From positions 1-47,917 of the forward strand of contig AUXH01000067.1 of assembly GCA_000482145.1 (NCBI GenBank): DNA of 47,917 bases. Direction: 5' to 3'. The notes under the pieces were generated by a model. That model had not been told where the DNA came from and ran no database searches. It saw nothing but the letters and a program-made list of their open reading frames with translations. Source of the DNA: Strigomonas culicis (Eukaryota; Euglenozoa; Kinetoplastea; Trypanosomatida; Trypanosomatidae). Of this stretch, positions 9,374 through 17,887 are shown piece by piece. The position numbers and the translations under genes were made by a program. Each line of letters starts with the position of its first letter. Positions within the stretch are counted from its first letter, which is position 1.

Positions 9374-10528
9374 ATGAAGCGTTTTGTGTGCCGTGCGACG
9401 CGCTCGATGGGCGCGGCGCCGCTGCTGTGCGCGGCGGTGCGCCTCTGCTCCACTAGTGGTCCGTCCATCGACGCGGGGCCGACCATCGCGCCGAAGAAGC
9501 CGCGGCGCCGCATCGTGCCGCGCGTGGACGCCGCCTCGCTGATGCAGGACGTGCCATCCGAACCCGGCGCGCACGCGGAGCTGTCCACGGCGGAGCTGGA
9601 GCGCAAGGTGGAGGAGCTGGCGCGGCTGAGCCCCAAGGAGCTGGAGGAGGTCGTGAAGCGCTTCGAGGCGCAGGACGAGGAGAGCGGCCGCGTGCTCGCG
9701 GAGGACTCGCTCTACCAGATGGATGTGTCGCTCAAGCCGCGCAGTGCCGGCGCCACGCGCGTCTTCTGGAAGGACGTCGACGTCGCGCCGCTGCCGGAGC
9801 ACCCCGGCTGGTACACCGTCATGGTGGACGGCCGGCGCGTGAAGGCCTTCGAGTCTGACCTGCCGCTGGCGGTGCCGTCGGAGGAGATGGCGTACTGCTG
9901 CGCGCAGGAGTATGCGGAGCAGACGGGCCACATCAACAAGCTGCTCATGCCCATGACAGACGTCTGCAGTGGCGCCCTGCACGTCGCGCCGCAGATGATC
10001 CCGCCGCGCCTGGACTACCTCATGTCCTTCTTTCAGAACGACAACATGTACTTCCGCGCGGCGCCCATCGCGCACCAGCAGGATGCGCTCATCCAGCCCA
10101 TCGCGGACTGGGTCGAGAAGACCTACGGGCTGCCGGTGCCCCGCATCGTGGGCATCGGCCACCCCAACGTGTCGCCGCATGCCGTCGCGGTGATGCGGGA
10201 GGCCCTCGCGGCGATGGCGATGAACCCGTACCAGATCGTGGCGCTCTGCGTGGCGGCCCAGTTCACGAGCAGCCTGCTGCTGCCGCTCGCCCTCTTCCAC
10301 GGTGTCGTGGACCTTCCGACGGCGCTGCAGATCAACCGCGCAGAGGAGATGCACAACATCACGGAGGCGGGGATGGTCGAGGGCTACCACGACATCCGCG
10401 AGGCGGACGTGGTCACTAAGATCTGCGCCTGCGCCATGACGTGGAAGCTCATGGCGAATGTGCCGCTGTCGAAGTGTCTCGCGATGCCGCGTGCGTCATC
10501 GCCGCTGGATGACGTGGATGGTGTGTAG
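9374..10528 (+). CDS. ATP12: ATP12 chaperone, mitochondrial F1-ATPase assembly factor 2
   Basis: 384 residues. ATP12 binds the free F1 alpha subunit in the mitochondrial matrix and prevents its aggregation before the hexamer forms. The Arg-rich, Ala-rich N-terminus (about 1-35) fits a mitochondrial presequence. A charged helix follows (about 75-110), then the ATP12 domain from FWKDVDV (131-137) through HPGWYTVMVDGRRVKAFE, an INKLLMPMTD segment, FFQNDNMYFRA, and the helical C-terminal part ending after AEEMHNITEAGMVEGY. This order matches bacterial and eukaryotic ATP12. The start is the first ATG after the predicted SL acceptor; an upstream in-frame extension begins only at a TTG. The N-terminal extension before the domain is longer than in bacterial members. 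Confidence 0.9.
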   Translation: MKRFVCRATRSMGAAPLLCAAVRLCSTSGPSIDAGPTIAPKKPRRRIVPRVDAASLMQDVPSEPGAHAELSTAELERKVEELARLSPKELEEVVKRFEAQDEESGRVLAEDSLYQMDVSLKPRSAGATRVFWKDVDVAPLPEHPGWYTVMVDGRRVKAFESDLPLAVPSEEMAYCCAQEYAEQTGHINKLLMPMTDVCSGALHVAPQMIPPRLDYLMSFFQNDNMYFRAAPIAHQQDALIQPIADWVEKTYGLPVPRIVGIGHPNVSPHAVAVMREALAAMAMNPYQIVALCVAAQFTSSLLLPLALFHGVVDLPTALQINRAEEMHNITEAGMVEGYHDIREADVVTKICACAMTWKLMANVPLSKCLAMPRASSPLDDVDGV

Positions 10529-11035
10529 ATGGCTGGGTATGTGCACCGGCCCACGGGCACACAGGTAGGGGTCTGAAGCATAACTAATTAATTATCGTTT
10601 TCTTTTCTTTTACTAATGGTTACAGACTTAAATGAACTAAACTAATTGGAAGGCGAAGAAAAAAAGAAGGGGCTGTGCTGTCTCTCTCTCTCTTCCCTTT
10701 TTTTTTGTTCCTTCTTTTCGCGCGCAATAAGACGATCAGCTGTAGATTTATAATTCTTCTCTTTTTTTTTTATTTAGCGCCGTAGCTTTTTATGCGCTTT
10801 TTCATTAATCGCTCTCTTCTCCTTACCGGTCGCCTCTTTGCTTCTCATGGCGATGAAGGCATTTGTTACACCATTGCACTCCTTTTTTCTCCTTGCTTAC
10901 CTCCGTCTCTGTTCTTCAATTCTTTGTAGAAACAAAACTAACAAAGAAAGGAAAAGTAACTCTCTTGTCATTGTACTTTTTCCTTTCCTTTTTTTTTTTA
11001 CATCCTTTTTTTTCCTTGTTGTTTTGGCCCTACCC
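10529..11035. other. Intergenic spacer, ATP12 to J-protein
   Basis: AT-rich with several T and CT tracts. An in-frame ATG at 10847 would extend the next protein by 63 mostly hydrophobic residues, if the SL site used lies upstream of it. Confidence 0.55.
10879..10929 (+). promoter_or_regulatory. Predicted SL trans-splice acceptor for the J-protein gene
   Basis: A pyrimidine tract ends in TTGTAG at 10929. The 5' UTR would be 106 nt, has no ATG, and contains a second, stronger T/C tract (10966-11030) that is followed by no AG until inside codon 2. Confidence 0.5.
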
Positions 11036-11776
11036 ATGCAGGCGTCTCGTCTTCTGTGCATCGGACTGCGGCGTGTGCCTGCGGCGGTCGGCGGTGGCGT
11101 CGGCGCCTACGGGGCGCTGCCCGCGCTTAGTCTGTCCGGTGCCGCCCTCCTCTGCCACGCCCGCTTCGCCAGCACAAAGAACCCGTACACGGTCCTCGGC
11201 ATCAAGCAGGGCGCGACCAAGCAGGAGATCAAGAAGGCATACCGCGTCATGGCGCGCAAGCACCACCCGGATGCCCCCGGCGGCAACCACGAGAAGTTCC
11301 AGGAGATCCAGGAGGCGTACGACCAGGTGAAGAGCGGCGTGTGGATCCGCAAGAACGCGGAGGGCGGCGCGGCCGGCGGCGACGGCGGTGGCAGCGGCAA
11401 CACCAACCGCTATAGTGGCTTCCGCTACACGACCCGGACGCACCAGAAGAGCAAGGTGAGCTACGACGAGTTCTACACGGAGATGCACACCGGCAAGGTG
11501 AAGAAGGACCCTTTCGCGGACGACGACGAGGAGGAGGGCGGCGCGAGGGCGGACCCCCGCAAAAACCCATTCGCGATGAACGAGATTGCCTTCGAGGCGT
11601 GGCTGCGCTTCATCGTCATGTGGTGCGTGCTCTTCATGACGCTGCGCGTGGTGCTGTTCCTCATCTTCCCCCCGAACTGGGAGAAGCCGCAGCGCAAGCC
11701 GCCGCCGAAGGAGATCCGCAAGCGGCCGCCGCCACCCAAGCCGCTCGGTGCCCGCGAGGGTGCACTTGTGTCGTAA
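11036..11776 (+). CDS. DnaJ-family (J-domain) protein, probably mitochondrial, with a C-terminal membrane segment
   Basis: 246 residues. J-proteins stimulate Hsp70 ATPase activity. Residues 1-46 are Arg/Ala/Gly-rich without acidic residues, as in a mitochondrial presequence. The J-domain starts at NPYTVLG (about 49) and has the diagnostic HPD at 77-79, followed by the usual helix III (EKFQEIQEAYDQVKSG). A Gly-rich linker comes next, then an acidic patch DDDEEE (about 162-168), one membrane segment of about 24 residues (near 190-213), and a Lys/Pro-rich tail. J-domain first and membrane segment last is unlike Tim14/Pam18, where the anchor comes first. The start at 11036 is preferred because the presequence begins there. 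It is not clear which Hsp70 or membrane it serves. Confidence 0.85.
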   Translation: MQASRLLCIGLRRVPAAVGGGVGAYGALPALSLSGAALLCHARFASTKNPYTVLGIKQGATKQEIKKAYRVMARKHHPDAPGGNHEKFQEIQEAYDQVKSGVWIRKNAEGGAAGGDGGGSGNTNRYSGFRYTTRTHQKSKVSYDEFYTEMHTGKVKKDPFADDDEEEGGARADPRKNPFAMNEIAFEAWLRFIVMWCVLFMTLRVVLFLIFPPNWEKPQRKPPPKEIRKRPPPPKPLGAREGALVS

Positions 11777-12430
11777 GAAAAGGAGAAACAGAAGAAAAAA
11801 AAAAAAAGAGACTTGAGGATGAGGAGATGTTGTAATGATAATACCACTCAGCTAAACACATAAGAAGGAAGGAAGGAAGGAAAAAAAAAAGCTAAAAATA
11901 AAATTTATGAACACGTGGAATGAACGTTGCATGCTACCACTACTGCAACGGGAGACGGGGATATGATTACACCTTCGCTTCCATTAATACACTCTATATT
12001 CACACACAAACATATTACAGTATCACATTATGACTCTTATTGCTGTGGTTCTATTTTTGTTCTCTACACTTCTTTTTTTTGTTTTTTTTTCTCTCTTCTT
12101 TCTTGTTTCTTTATTATTACTATGATTCTTCACTGTATAACATTAATTAAATAATGTAAATCCTCAGTGCACTTCTTCCGTGCATGGTCTTAGGTGTGTT
12201 TTGCTGTCGTTTATTTCTTTCGTGCTTCTCTTTGCTTTTGTCTTTCATTTGCATAGCACTTGCATATCTCTTCTTGCACTTTTCTTTCTTTCTCCACCCA
12301 ATCCAGTATAGTAGTTTCTTTTGTATTTATTTCTCTCGCTTTTTTTTTCATTTGTTAGCTCGTCCTCGTCTGTTTTGCTTAGCGTTTGGTTTAGTACTTT
12401 CGTTTTTTTTTCTTTTGCCGTGTTGTTAGC
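11777..12430. other. Intergenic spacer, J-protein to zinc protein
   Basis: Purine-rich just after the stop codon, then AT- and T-rich. Small T-rich frames here have no coding character. No gene is seen. Confidence 0.6.
12395..12429 (+). promoter_or_regulatory. Predicted SL trans-splice acceptor abutting the start codon
   Basis: A T-rich tract ends in GTTAG at 12425-12429. The ATG begins at 12431, so the 5' UTR would be one nucleotide. AGs at about 12380 and 12391 would give 40-50 nt instead. Confidence 0.45.
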
Positions 12431-13204
12431 ATGTTGCGCCAGACGCGACTCATGGCGGCGGCGGACTTCAAGCAGAAGTCACGCTGGTCGTACGTGTGGC
12501 CGAACATGCACTACGGGGCAATGTACCTCAACTACAGCGTGGGCCGCAAGATGCCCATGAAGGGCGTCAACTGGGTGACGCGCGATAGCAACCGCCTGAC
12601 CAGCTTCTCGGAGCGCTACGGCGCCGTCATCGCCGACCTCGACGTGAAGCGGAACGAGGAAGAGCTGAGCATTCCCCTCGCGGACATCCGTTGGAACGAC
12701 CACCGCCGGATCTACTGGAAGTGCAGCTTCTGCGGCTCGAGCTACCGCAAGAACGTGTCCGTGCGCACCAAGTTCCACGCCGGCTGTAACGCCTGCAAGC
12801 GGCGCTTCTCGTCGGAGGTGCTGCAGGGGCAGACGGCGGTGCGCCCCCTGGCCGAGCAGCACCCGGCGCTCGCCGCCAAGCTGAACCCCGAGAACGAGAA
12901 GAACCCCAACGTGGCGAGCCTCAGCGTGACCAGCAAGTTTGAAGCGGAGTGGAAGTGCGAGGGCTGCGGCCAGCCGTACCGCGCCTCGATCCGCAGCCGC
13001 ACGGGAGAGGTGGAGCCCGGCCAGGCCCCGGTGCACCCGCAGGCGCCGGCGTGGTCGGCGCACTGCCCGGCGTGCTCTTGGAGGGCCAACATGCAGCCCC
13101 TCGCGGAGAAGATCCTGCGCGAGAAGCGGGGCTACCTTGGCCTGGAGGAGCTGCCCGAGCGGCCGGCGGAGAAGATCCCGCGTCGTCGGAAGTTGACGGC
13201 GTGA
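12431..13204 (+). CDS. Protein with two treble-clef zinc-ribbon domains
   Basis: 257 residues with two copies of a zinc-binding unit of the treble-clef/zinc-ribbon type (DUF4379-like layout: a preceding Asn/Trp-rich segment, then WxC-x-x-C, an R-S/R-T turn and C-x-x-C). Copy 1 has Cys98/Cys101 and Cys119/Cys122. Copy 2 has Cys176/Cys179 and Cys212/Cys215, preceded by the typical ALAAKLNPENEKNPN segment. The N-terminus (Arg-rich, few acidic residues) could target mitochondria, and the C-terminus is basic. Such fingers are common in organellar proteins of kinetoplastids, and an RNA- or ribosome-associated role is possible, but this is inference. The adjacent gene also encodes a small protein with Cys pairs. 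Confidence 0.7.
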   Translation: MLRQTRLMAAADFKQKSRWSYVWPNMHYGAMYLNYSVGRKMPMKGVNWVTRDSNRLTSFSERYGAVIADLDVKRNEEELSIPLADIRWNDHRRIYWKCSFCGSSYRKNVSVRTKFHAGCNACKRRFSSEVLQGQTAVRPLAEQHPALAAKLNPENEKNPNVASLSVTSKFEAEWKCEGCGQPYRASIRSRTGEVEPGQAPVHPQAPAWSAHCPACSWRANMQPLAEKILREKRGYLGLEELPERPAEKIPRRRKLTA

Positions 13205-13350
13205 GCACCAGCACATCCACACATACAAGCGTATTAAGAATGATTGTTGTAATACATATGAAAGCTGACACGGAAGAGCGTACTTTCCATCCTTCTTGCT
13301 GTTATTGTTGAATGATCTAGATGACCCGTGCACCTACCAATGTTGCTGAT

Positions 13351-13392
13351 GCTTTCTTCTTTCTCTCTCTCTCTCTCTCTTTCTTATTACAG
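13351..13392 (+). promoter_or_regulatory. Canonical SL trans-splice acceptor
   Basis: A long CT repeat is followed by TTATTACAG. The AG at 13391-13392 lies 17 nt before the ATG. This is the clearest acceptor in the window. Confidence 0.75.
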
Positions 13393-13409
13393 GAACGCTT
13401 ATTAGGTCG

Positions 13410-13709
13410 ATGTCGAATCGCTTTTATCAGAAGTTCTATCTGCAGTGCGGCCAGTGCCGCGCGGTCCAGCGCAGCGCACAGGGCTACCGCCCGCTCGCGA
13501 ACCCCATCCTCTTCAACTCCGACGACCAGTGCCGCAACTACCACCAGGAGCAGCGCCGCGCGGCCTCCTACAGTGGCATGCGCGTGACGTGCCGCTGCGA
13601 CAAGTGCACGCGGGTGCACAGCAACTGGCGCGTGCTGGACGGCCAGCAGTTCTTAGACCACAAGCTGTCGCTCACGCCGGAGGAGCGCAGCAAGCAGCTG
13701 TGGTCGTGA
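13410..13709 (+). CDS. Small cysteine-motif (putative zinc-binding) protein
   Basis: A 99-residue soluble protein with a Cys13-x2-Cys16 pair and a second cluster Cys61-x-Cys63-x2-Cys66, plus Cys41. This spacing suggests one zinc site made from two knuckles. No known family is recognised. It is short, basic and has GC-ending codons like its neighbours. The start is well supported, being the first ATG after a textbook pyrimidine tract and AG. The gene sits only 205 nt after the two-finger zinc protein, the shortest spacer in the window. A mitochondrial or RNA-related role would fit the N-terminal composition, but this is a guess. Confidence 0.75.
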   Translation: MSNRFYQKFYLQCGQCRAVQRSAQGYRPLANPILFNSDDQCRNYHQEQRRAASYSGMRVTCRCDKCTRVHSNWRVLDGQQFLDHKLSLTPEERSKQLWS

Positions 13710-14434
13710 AGGGAGAACACGGTGTACCACAACAAAATAATAATAAAAACACAAGAAAATAATCAAGAAAGAAAGGTGGTCTGGATGCAGTCCGGTTCCC
13801 TGTATGAAGAGGAAATGTCTTTGTTACATCTCTATGAATGTTGGTTGATGTGGTTGTTGTTGGAATTACAGTCTTCAAAAAGAAAAACAGCAACTACAGA
13901 ATAGAAAAGGGAGAAGGGATACTCTTTGTCCCGGAACTACACACATTTTAACACAAATGCACCCCTTTGTATATTCTGTAACTCTCCCCCACCATTTTTC
14001 ACTTTCTCTTATTATAGATTGAAGGTTTTTTTGAACTTTGTATTGCTGACGCACCAAGAATAATTAGGTGAAGCAATCAGGAGAAACCCTTCACATTTCA
14101 ATATATAAGCTATTCCAAGACAATAAATAATTTAATCTTTTGCAAGCGATCAATCGAGAAGACACGAGAGCGGCAGTTAATCCATACAAAGCGAAAAGAA
14201 AATAGTGGCGTTAAAAAAAGAAAAACAGTAGTTTTTCCCCTTTTTTGCAACATTATCCTTTTCACGCCTGTTTAGATTCCTCTTGAAGAGCCTAGAAGGG
14301 GAAGAAGCGTCCAGTCGAAAAAACTATATCCATTGAAAAATAAAAAGAAAAGAATACTTCATTGTATTTTTACTTCCGACCTATCCATCAATACTTTCCC
14401 CTTTACTATTTCCCCCTCCCCCACGACGGCCACC
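13710..14434. other. Intergenic spacer, small zinc protein to NTF2/RRM gene
   Basis: AT-rich, with short A-rich and T-rich tracts. The last 82 nt before the ATG are C/T-rich with no AG. No gene is seen. Confidence 0.6.
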
Positions 14435-15613
14435 ATGACGGATCGTGCGCGCACCATCGCGGTCAGCTTCGCGAAGCGCTACTACAGCACGCTAGTGGAG
14501 GACGTGAGCCAACTAGGGCTCCTGTACATGCCCACCGCGCGCATCGAGCACCACGGCCGCAAGGCGCACAGCACGGAGGTGCAGGCCCTGCTCTCCTCCC
14601 TCTACCCCCAGGGCGAGGTCACCGGTGTGTCCATCAACGCCGTGACCGCCGTGCGCACCGCCTCCGGCGCGACCGAGGTCGAGATCACCGGCTCGCTGAC
14701 CTACAGGGACCGCGAACAGGCCTTCCGCCAGAAGGCGCAGCTGCGCGAGGTGCTGGAGAACACCTTCGCGATCATCACGGACAACGTGCGGCCGTGGGTC
14801 GTCGTCTCGCACGCCGCCGCGACGAACTGGGCGCTCGCCGAGACGACGCCGGTGGCGACGCCGCCGCCCGCGCGCACGGCGACGCCGCCGCAGGAGTCGA
14901 GGCAGGCCACCGCGGCCGCGACGCCGGCGGCCGAGGCCGCTGCGCTCGCCAAGACGCCGGAGCCGAGCACCGCGGCGCCCGCCGCGGCGGCGGAGCCGGT
15001 CGACCTGAGCGGCCTCAGCTTCGCGGAGCGGCTGCGGCTGCGGCAGAGCAGTAAGGCGGCCGGGGACCACGTCGTGCGCGTGACCGCGACGACGGAGGCC
15101 GAGGCCGCCGCGCGGGCCGCCGCGAAGGAGAAGGCGGCCGCCGCCGCGCGGGAGCGCAAGGAGCGCGAGCGCGACGGCGAAGCGAAGGAGCCCAAGAAGG
15201 CGCGGCAGATGAGCGAGGACCAGGGCGACGGCGCCGCCGCGGACGGCGCCGCGGCGGCGAAGGAGGCGGCGAGCGCGAACCGGCGCGACAAGCGGCGCAA
15301 GGCGATTGTCTATTACGATATAGTAGTGAAGGGGCTGCCCGCCACCGCCAGCGAAGCCTTTGTGCGCGAGCTGGTCGGCACGGCCGCCGCCGTGCGCCTC
15401 GTGAAGCTGGAGTCCGCGCCCGCTAAGAAGGACGCGCGGCAGATCCGCACCTTCGCCTTCGTGCAGCTCGACCAGCCGGCGCTCAAGGCGGCCGGCCAGA
15501 CCCGCGCCGAGGCGATCGCCGCCGTCCTCTCGGATGTGCGCACGCGGAAGGTGCTGACAAACAATATCCAGATGGAAGAGGTGCACGACAAGCTCCTTCC
15601 GGAGAAGGAATGA
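14435..15613 (+). CDS. NTF2-domain and RRM protein (G3BP-like layout)
   Basis: 392 residues. Residues 1-125 match an NTF2-like fold: an AVSFAKRYYSTL helix, then LYMPTARIEHHGR, EVEITGSLTYRD, and a strand reading ENTFAIITDNVRPWVV. A long Ala/Pro/Glu-rich and Lys/Arg-rich low-complexity linker fills about 140-285. A C-terminal RRM-like domain (about 290-385) contains VYYDIVVKGLP and RTFAFVQLD. NTF2 at the N-terminus plus linker plus RRM is the layout of G3BP/Bre5-type stress-granule proteins, which bind mRNPs and ubiquitin proteases. The RRM is divergent at the RNP motifs. The start ATG has a GCCACC context. It is probably cytosolic and RNA-associated; this is inferred from domains only. Confidence 0.78.
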   Translation: MTDRARTIAVSFAKRYYSTLVEDVSQLGLLYMPTARIEHHGRKAHSTEVQALLSSLYPQGEVTGVSINAVTAVRTASGATEVEITGSLTYRDREQAFRQKAQLREVLENTFAIITDNVRPWVVVSHAAATNWALAETTPVATPPPARTATPPQESRQATAAATPAAEAAALAKTPEPSTAAPAAAAEPVDLSGLSFAERLRLRQSSKAAGDHVVRVTATTEAEAAARAAAKEKAAAAARERKERERDGEAKEPKKARQMSEDQGDGAAADGAAAAKEAASANRRDKRRKAIVYYDIVVKGLPATASEAFVRELVGTAAAVRLVKLESAPAKKDARQIRTFAFVQLDQPALKAAGQTRAEAIAAVLSDVRTRKVLTNNIQMEEVHDKLLPEKE

Positions 15614-16557
15614 ACACGGTCATGCGTAGATAATAAATATATATATAAAAGAAAACGAGATGAACCCGTAAGAAGATAGAAGTGTCAGGAAAGAACAGGA
15701 CAGTAAGTATAAATAGAGTTCCATGGAAGGAAAGAAGAGAGTAATCTAACCTACAACTCCGCACAGCGGAACATGGCGCAAGGAAAAGAGTCCCATCGAC
15801 AAGGAAAAAGAAAAAACTCGGGAAGGAAGTCTAGGTAAGCGCGTGATAACAAACACATAAGGAGCGCAAGAGCTTCTGAAAATATGAGTTCGCTACGTCT
15901 TCCTTTTTTGTTTGTTTCGGTAATATCTTTTTTTTTTTTCAATTTGTGAGAATCATCATAATAAGGGTAAGAAGTAAGCGTGATAAGGTGGTACTGGGAA
16001 TTCCATCGAAGATCCAGTATTTGAATTTTTTGTTGTTATTGTTGTTTCTTTTTGTTTTCCTCAACGTGTTGTATAACACTGACTGACAGGACACCAATTG
16101 CGATAATGGTGATTACGATAAAAAGGAAGAACAAAAAACAGTATTTAAAGGTGTATATCTACACTGCATGTGTCTGTATGTGGCTGTTTTTTTTCTTTCT
16201 TCTCTTACTTATTTTTTTTCTCCTTGTCGTGCTAATTTGTTTTTTTTTTTTGTACTTTTTTTAATGATTTTCTATTAATAATTTTTTTATTTTAAATATA
16301 ATAATATATAGTATTAATAACACTAATCAATACAAACGGTACTGCAATGAATACATTGTTGTTTCAAAGTGCATGTCCACTTAATTCCAACTCTCGCCCA
16401 GCTTCCATTTTCTTTTTTTGTCTTGCGCGTTCTTTGTACTACAACTATATGTTCCTGTCTCTCTCTCTCTCTCTCTCTCATCTCCCTTGTGGTGCTCTTT
16501 TCTCTGTGTCGTGAGTGTGTGTACCGGCGATCATCCTACTCTGCACCTCCCAACGTC
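15614..16557. other. Long AT-rich intergenic spacer
   Basis: About 940 nt with A-rich, T-rich and AT-rich stretches. The T-rich frames encode only hydrophobic homopolymer and are not genes. The last 100 nt form a strong (CT)n acceptor region. Confidence 0.6.
16451..16515 (+). promoter_or_regulatory. Predicted SL trans-splice acceptor with (CT)n tract
   Basis: An 11-unit CT repeat (16457-16479) and more pyrimidines lead to GTGAG at 16511-16515. The 5' UTR would be 42 nt. Confidence 0.6.
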
Positions 16558-17412
16558 ATGCTGCGCGTGATTGGCTTCACCGGCACCATCGCGAGCGGCA
16601 AGACGGCGCGCTGCAGGCACCTCCTGCGAACGGCGCACAACTACCAACTGCGCGCAATGGACGGGCGGTCGGCCACGCACCCGCTCCCGGCGGCGGCGGC
16701 GGCGCCGCTGTCGGTGGAGGAGGCGCTGCGGTGCGCCACCGTGCGGGCGGCGCTGCCAGCGCTGCGCGTGGGCGTCAAGTACATCAACGCGGATCTCGTC
16801 GGGCACGCCATCTATCTGCCCGGCAAGCCGTGCTACTACGATCTTATCCGGACGTTCGGCGAGCGCATCGTCGCAACGGAGGCGCCCCTTCCCACGGCGC
16901 CCGCCGCCCGCGGGGCAGAGCCGCTCATCGACCGCCGGGTGCTGGGCGGCCTCGTCTTTGCGGACAGGGACAAGCTGCAGGCGCTCAATCGCGTCTGCGG
17001 CCCCTACATCGCGCGGGCAATGGCGGAGGAGCGCGCGGCGCTGGTGGCCGCGTCGCGCGCCGCCGGACAGCGCGGCCTCCTCCTTATCGTCGAGGCGGCG
17101 CTGCTGCTGCAGATGGCCGAGACCATGGCCGCGTGCACGGACGTGTGGTACACGCACTGCCGCGAGCCCGTCGCCGTCGCGCGGGTGGCGGCGCGCGACG
17201 GGCTGCCGGAGGCGGCGGCGCGGCAGCGCGTGGCCAGCCAGCGCGACGTGCTGGGGCAGCTGCGCGGGCTGCGGGAGGCCCCGGGCCCTCTGCGGGGCAA
17301 CGTCGTCGCGCTGGACACGTCGGACGTCACGCTCGAGGAGGGCCTCGCGGAGGTGGAGCGCACCTTCGAGCGCTTCTGGCGCGACAGGGTGGCACCGCTG
17401 GTCGCCGCGTAG
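16558..17412 (+). CDS. Dephospho-CoA kinase (last step of coenzyme A synthesis)
   Basis: 284 residues; catalyses ATP-dependent phosphorylation of dephospho-CoA to CoA. The P-loop is GTIASGKT at residues 9-16. The INADLVGHAIYLPGKPCY segment corresponds to the substrate-binding DAD-x3-H-x4-PG motif, with Asn in place of the first Asp. Next come the FGERIV and LVFADRDKLQALN segments, the LLIVEAALLL strand and the lid with RVAARDGLPEAAARQRVASQ. Bacterial CoaE has about 200 residues; the extra length is mainly an Ala/Pro-rich insertion (about 35-70) between the P-loop and the substrate motif. The start at 16558 puts the P-loop at the usual distance from the N-terminus. Confidence 0.85.
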   Translation: MLRVIGFTGTIASGKTARCRHLLRTAHNYQLRAMDGRSATHPLPAAAAAPLSVEEALRCATVRAALPALRVGVKYINADLVGHAIYLPGKPCYYDLIRTFGERIVATEAPLPTAPAARGAEPLIDRRVLGGLVFADRDKLQALNRVCGPYIARAMAEERAALVAASRAAGQRGLLLIVEAALLLQMAETMAACTDVWYTHCREPVAVARVAARDGLPEAAARQRVASQRDVLGQLRGLREAPGPLRGNVVALDTSDVTLEEGLAEVERTFERFWRDRVAPLVAA

Positions 17413-17887
17413 TGCGGCGCGGTCGTCCCGTGGGTTGAGAACTTTCTGCTGACGCATTCTGGTGGTATTGCTGCTTGCAGTTTGTTGTGCAATGCTCTTT
17501 TCCATGGTGTTGGTGTTCTTTCTTTTATTTGCAGATCATTTTGTCCTTTCGGTTGTCGTCGATCGACACGCATATATATATATATATATATATAAATTAC
17601 AACATTAGAATGAAAATGCATCGACTGTGACGCTTTCCCTATTCCCTTTCTTATTCACATCCTTTTTTTTCTTTTTGAATCTTTCTGTTGTTTGTTCTTT
17701 CGTTGCTGATGACAATACAAAGGTCCGTGTTAGTTTTTTTTTTTGTTGTTGTTGGACACATTCATCGTGTGTACCTCTCCTCGGTGTTTCCCGAATCGCC
17801 TACAGACCTCCTGAAGCACCCAACCCGAGGGAGTGGGACGACCACACGCTACAGCCACAGGAACGATAGTGACGGCGCGACACAATA
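17413..17887. other. Intergenic spacer, dephospho-CoA kinase to broken-frame gene
   Basis: Contains a (TA)n run, then a T/C-rich acceptor region ending at AG 17804-17805, which would give an 82-nt 5' UTR. No gene is seen. Confidence 0.55.
17572..17594. repeat. (TA)n microsatellite
   Basis: About 11 TA units in the 3' region of the dephospho-CoA kinase gene. Confidence 0.95.

Noticed and set aside
10847..11035. 63-residue N-terminal extension of the J-protein from an upstream in-frame ATG
   Set aside because: The added sequence is translated pyrimidine tract, and a presequence-like N-terminus begins at 11036; a good AG lies between the two ATGs.
15773..15838. Short basic ORF starting MAQG
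   Set aside because: Only 21 codons, in an A-rich spacer, with no acceptor close by and no continuation in another frame.
16052..16264. 70-codon ORF in the spacer upstream of dephospho-CoA kinase
   Set aside because: Half of it is Phe/Leu from T runs; no gene-like codon use.
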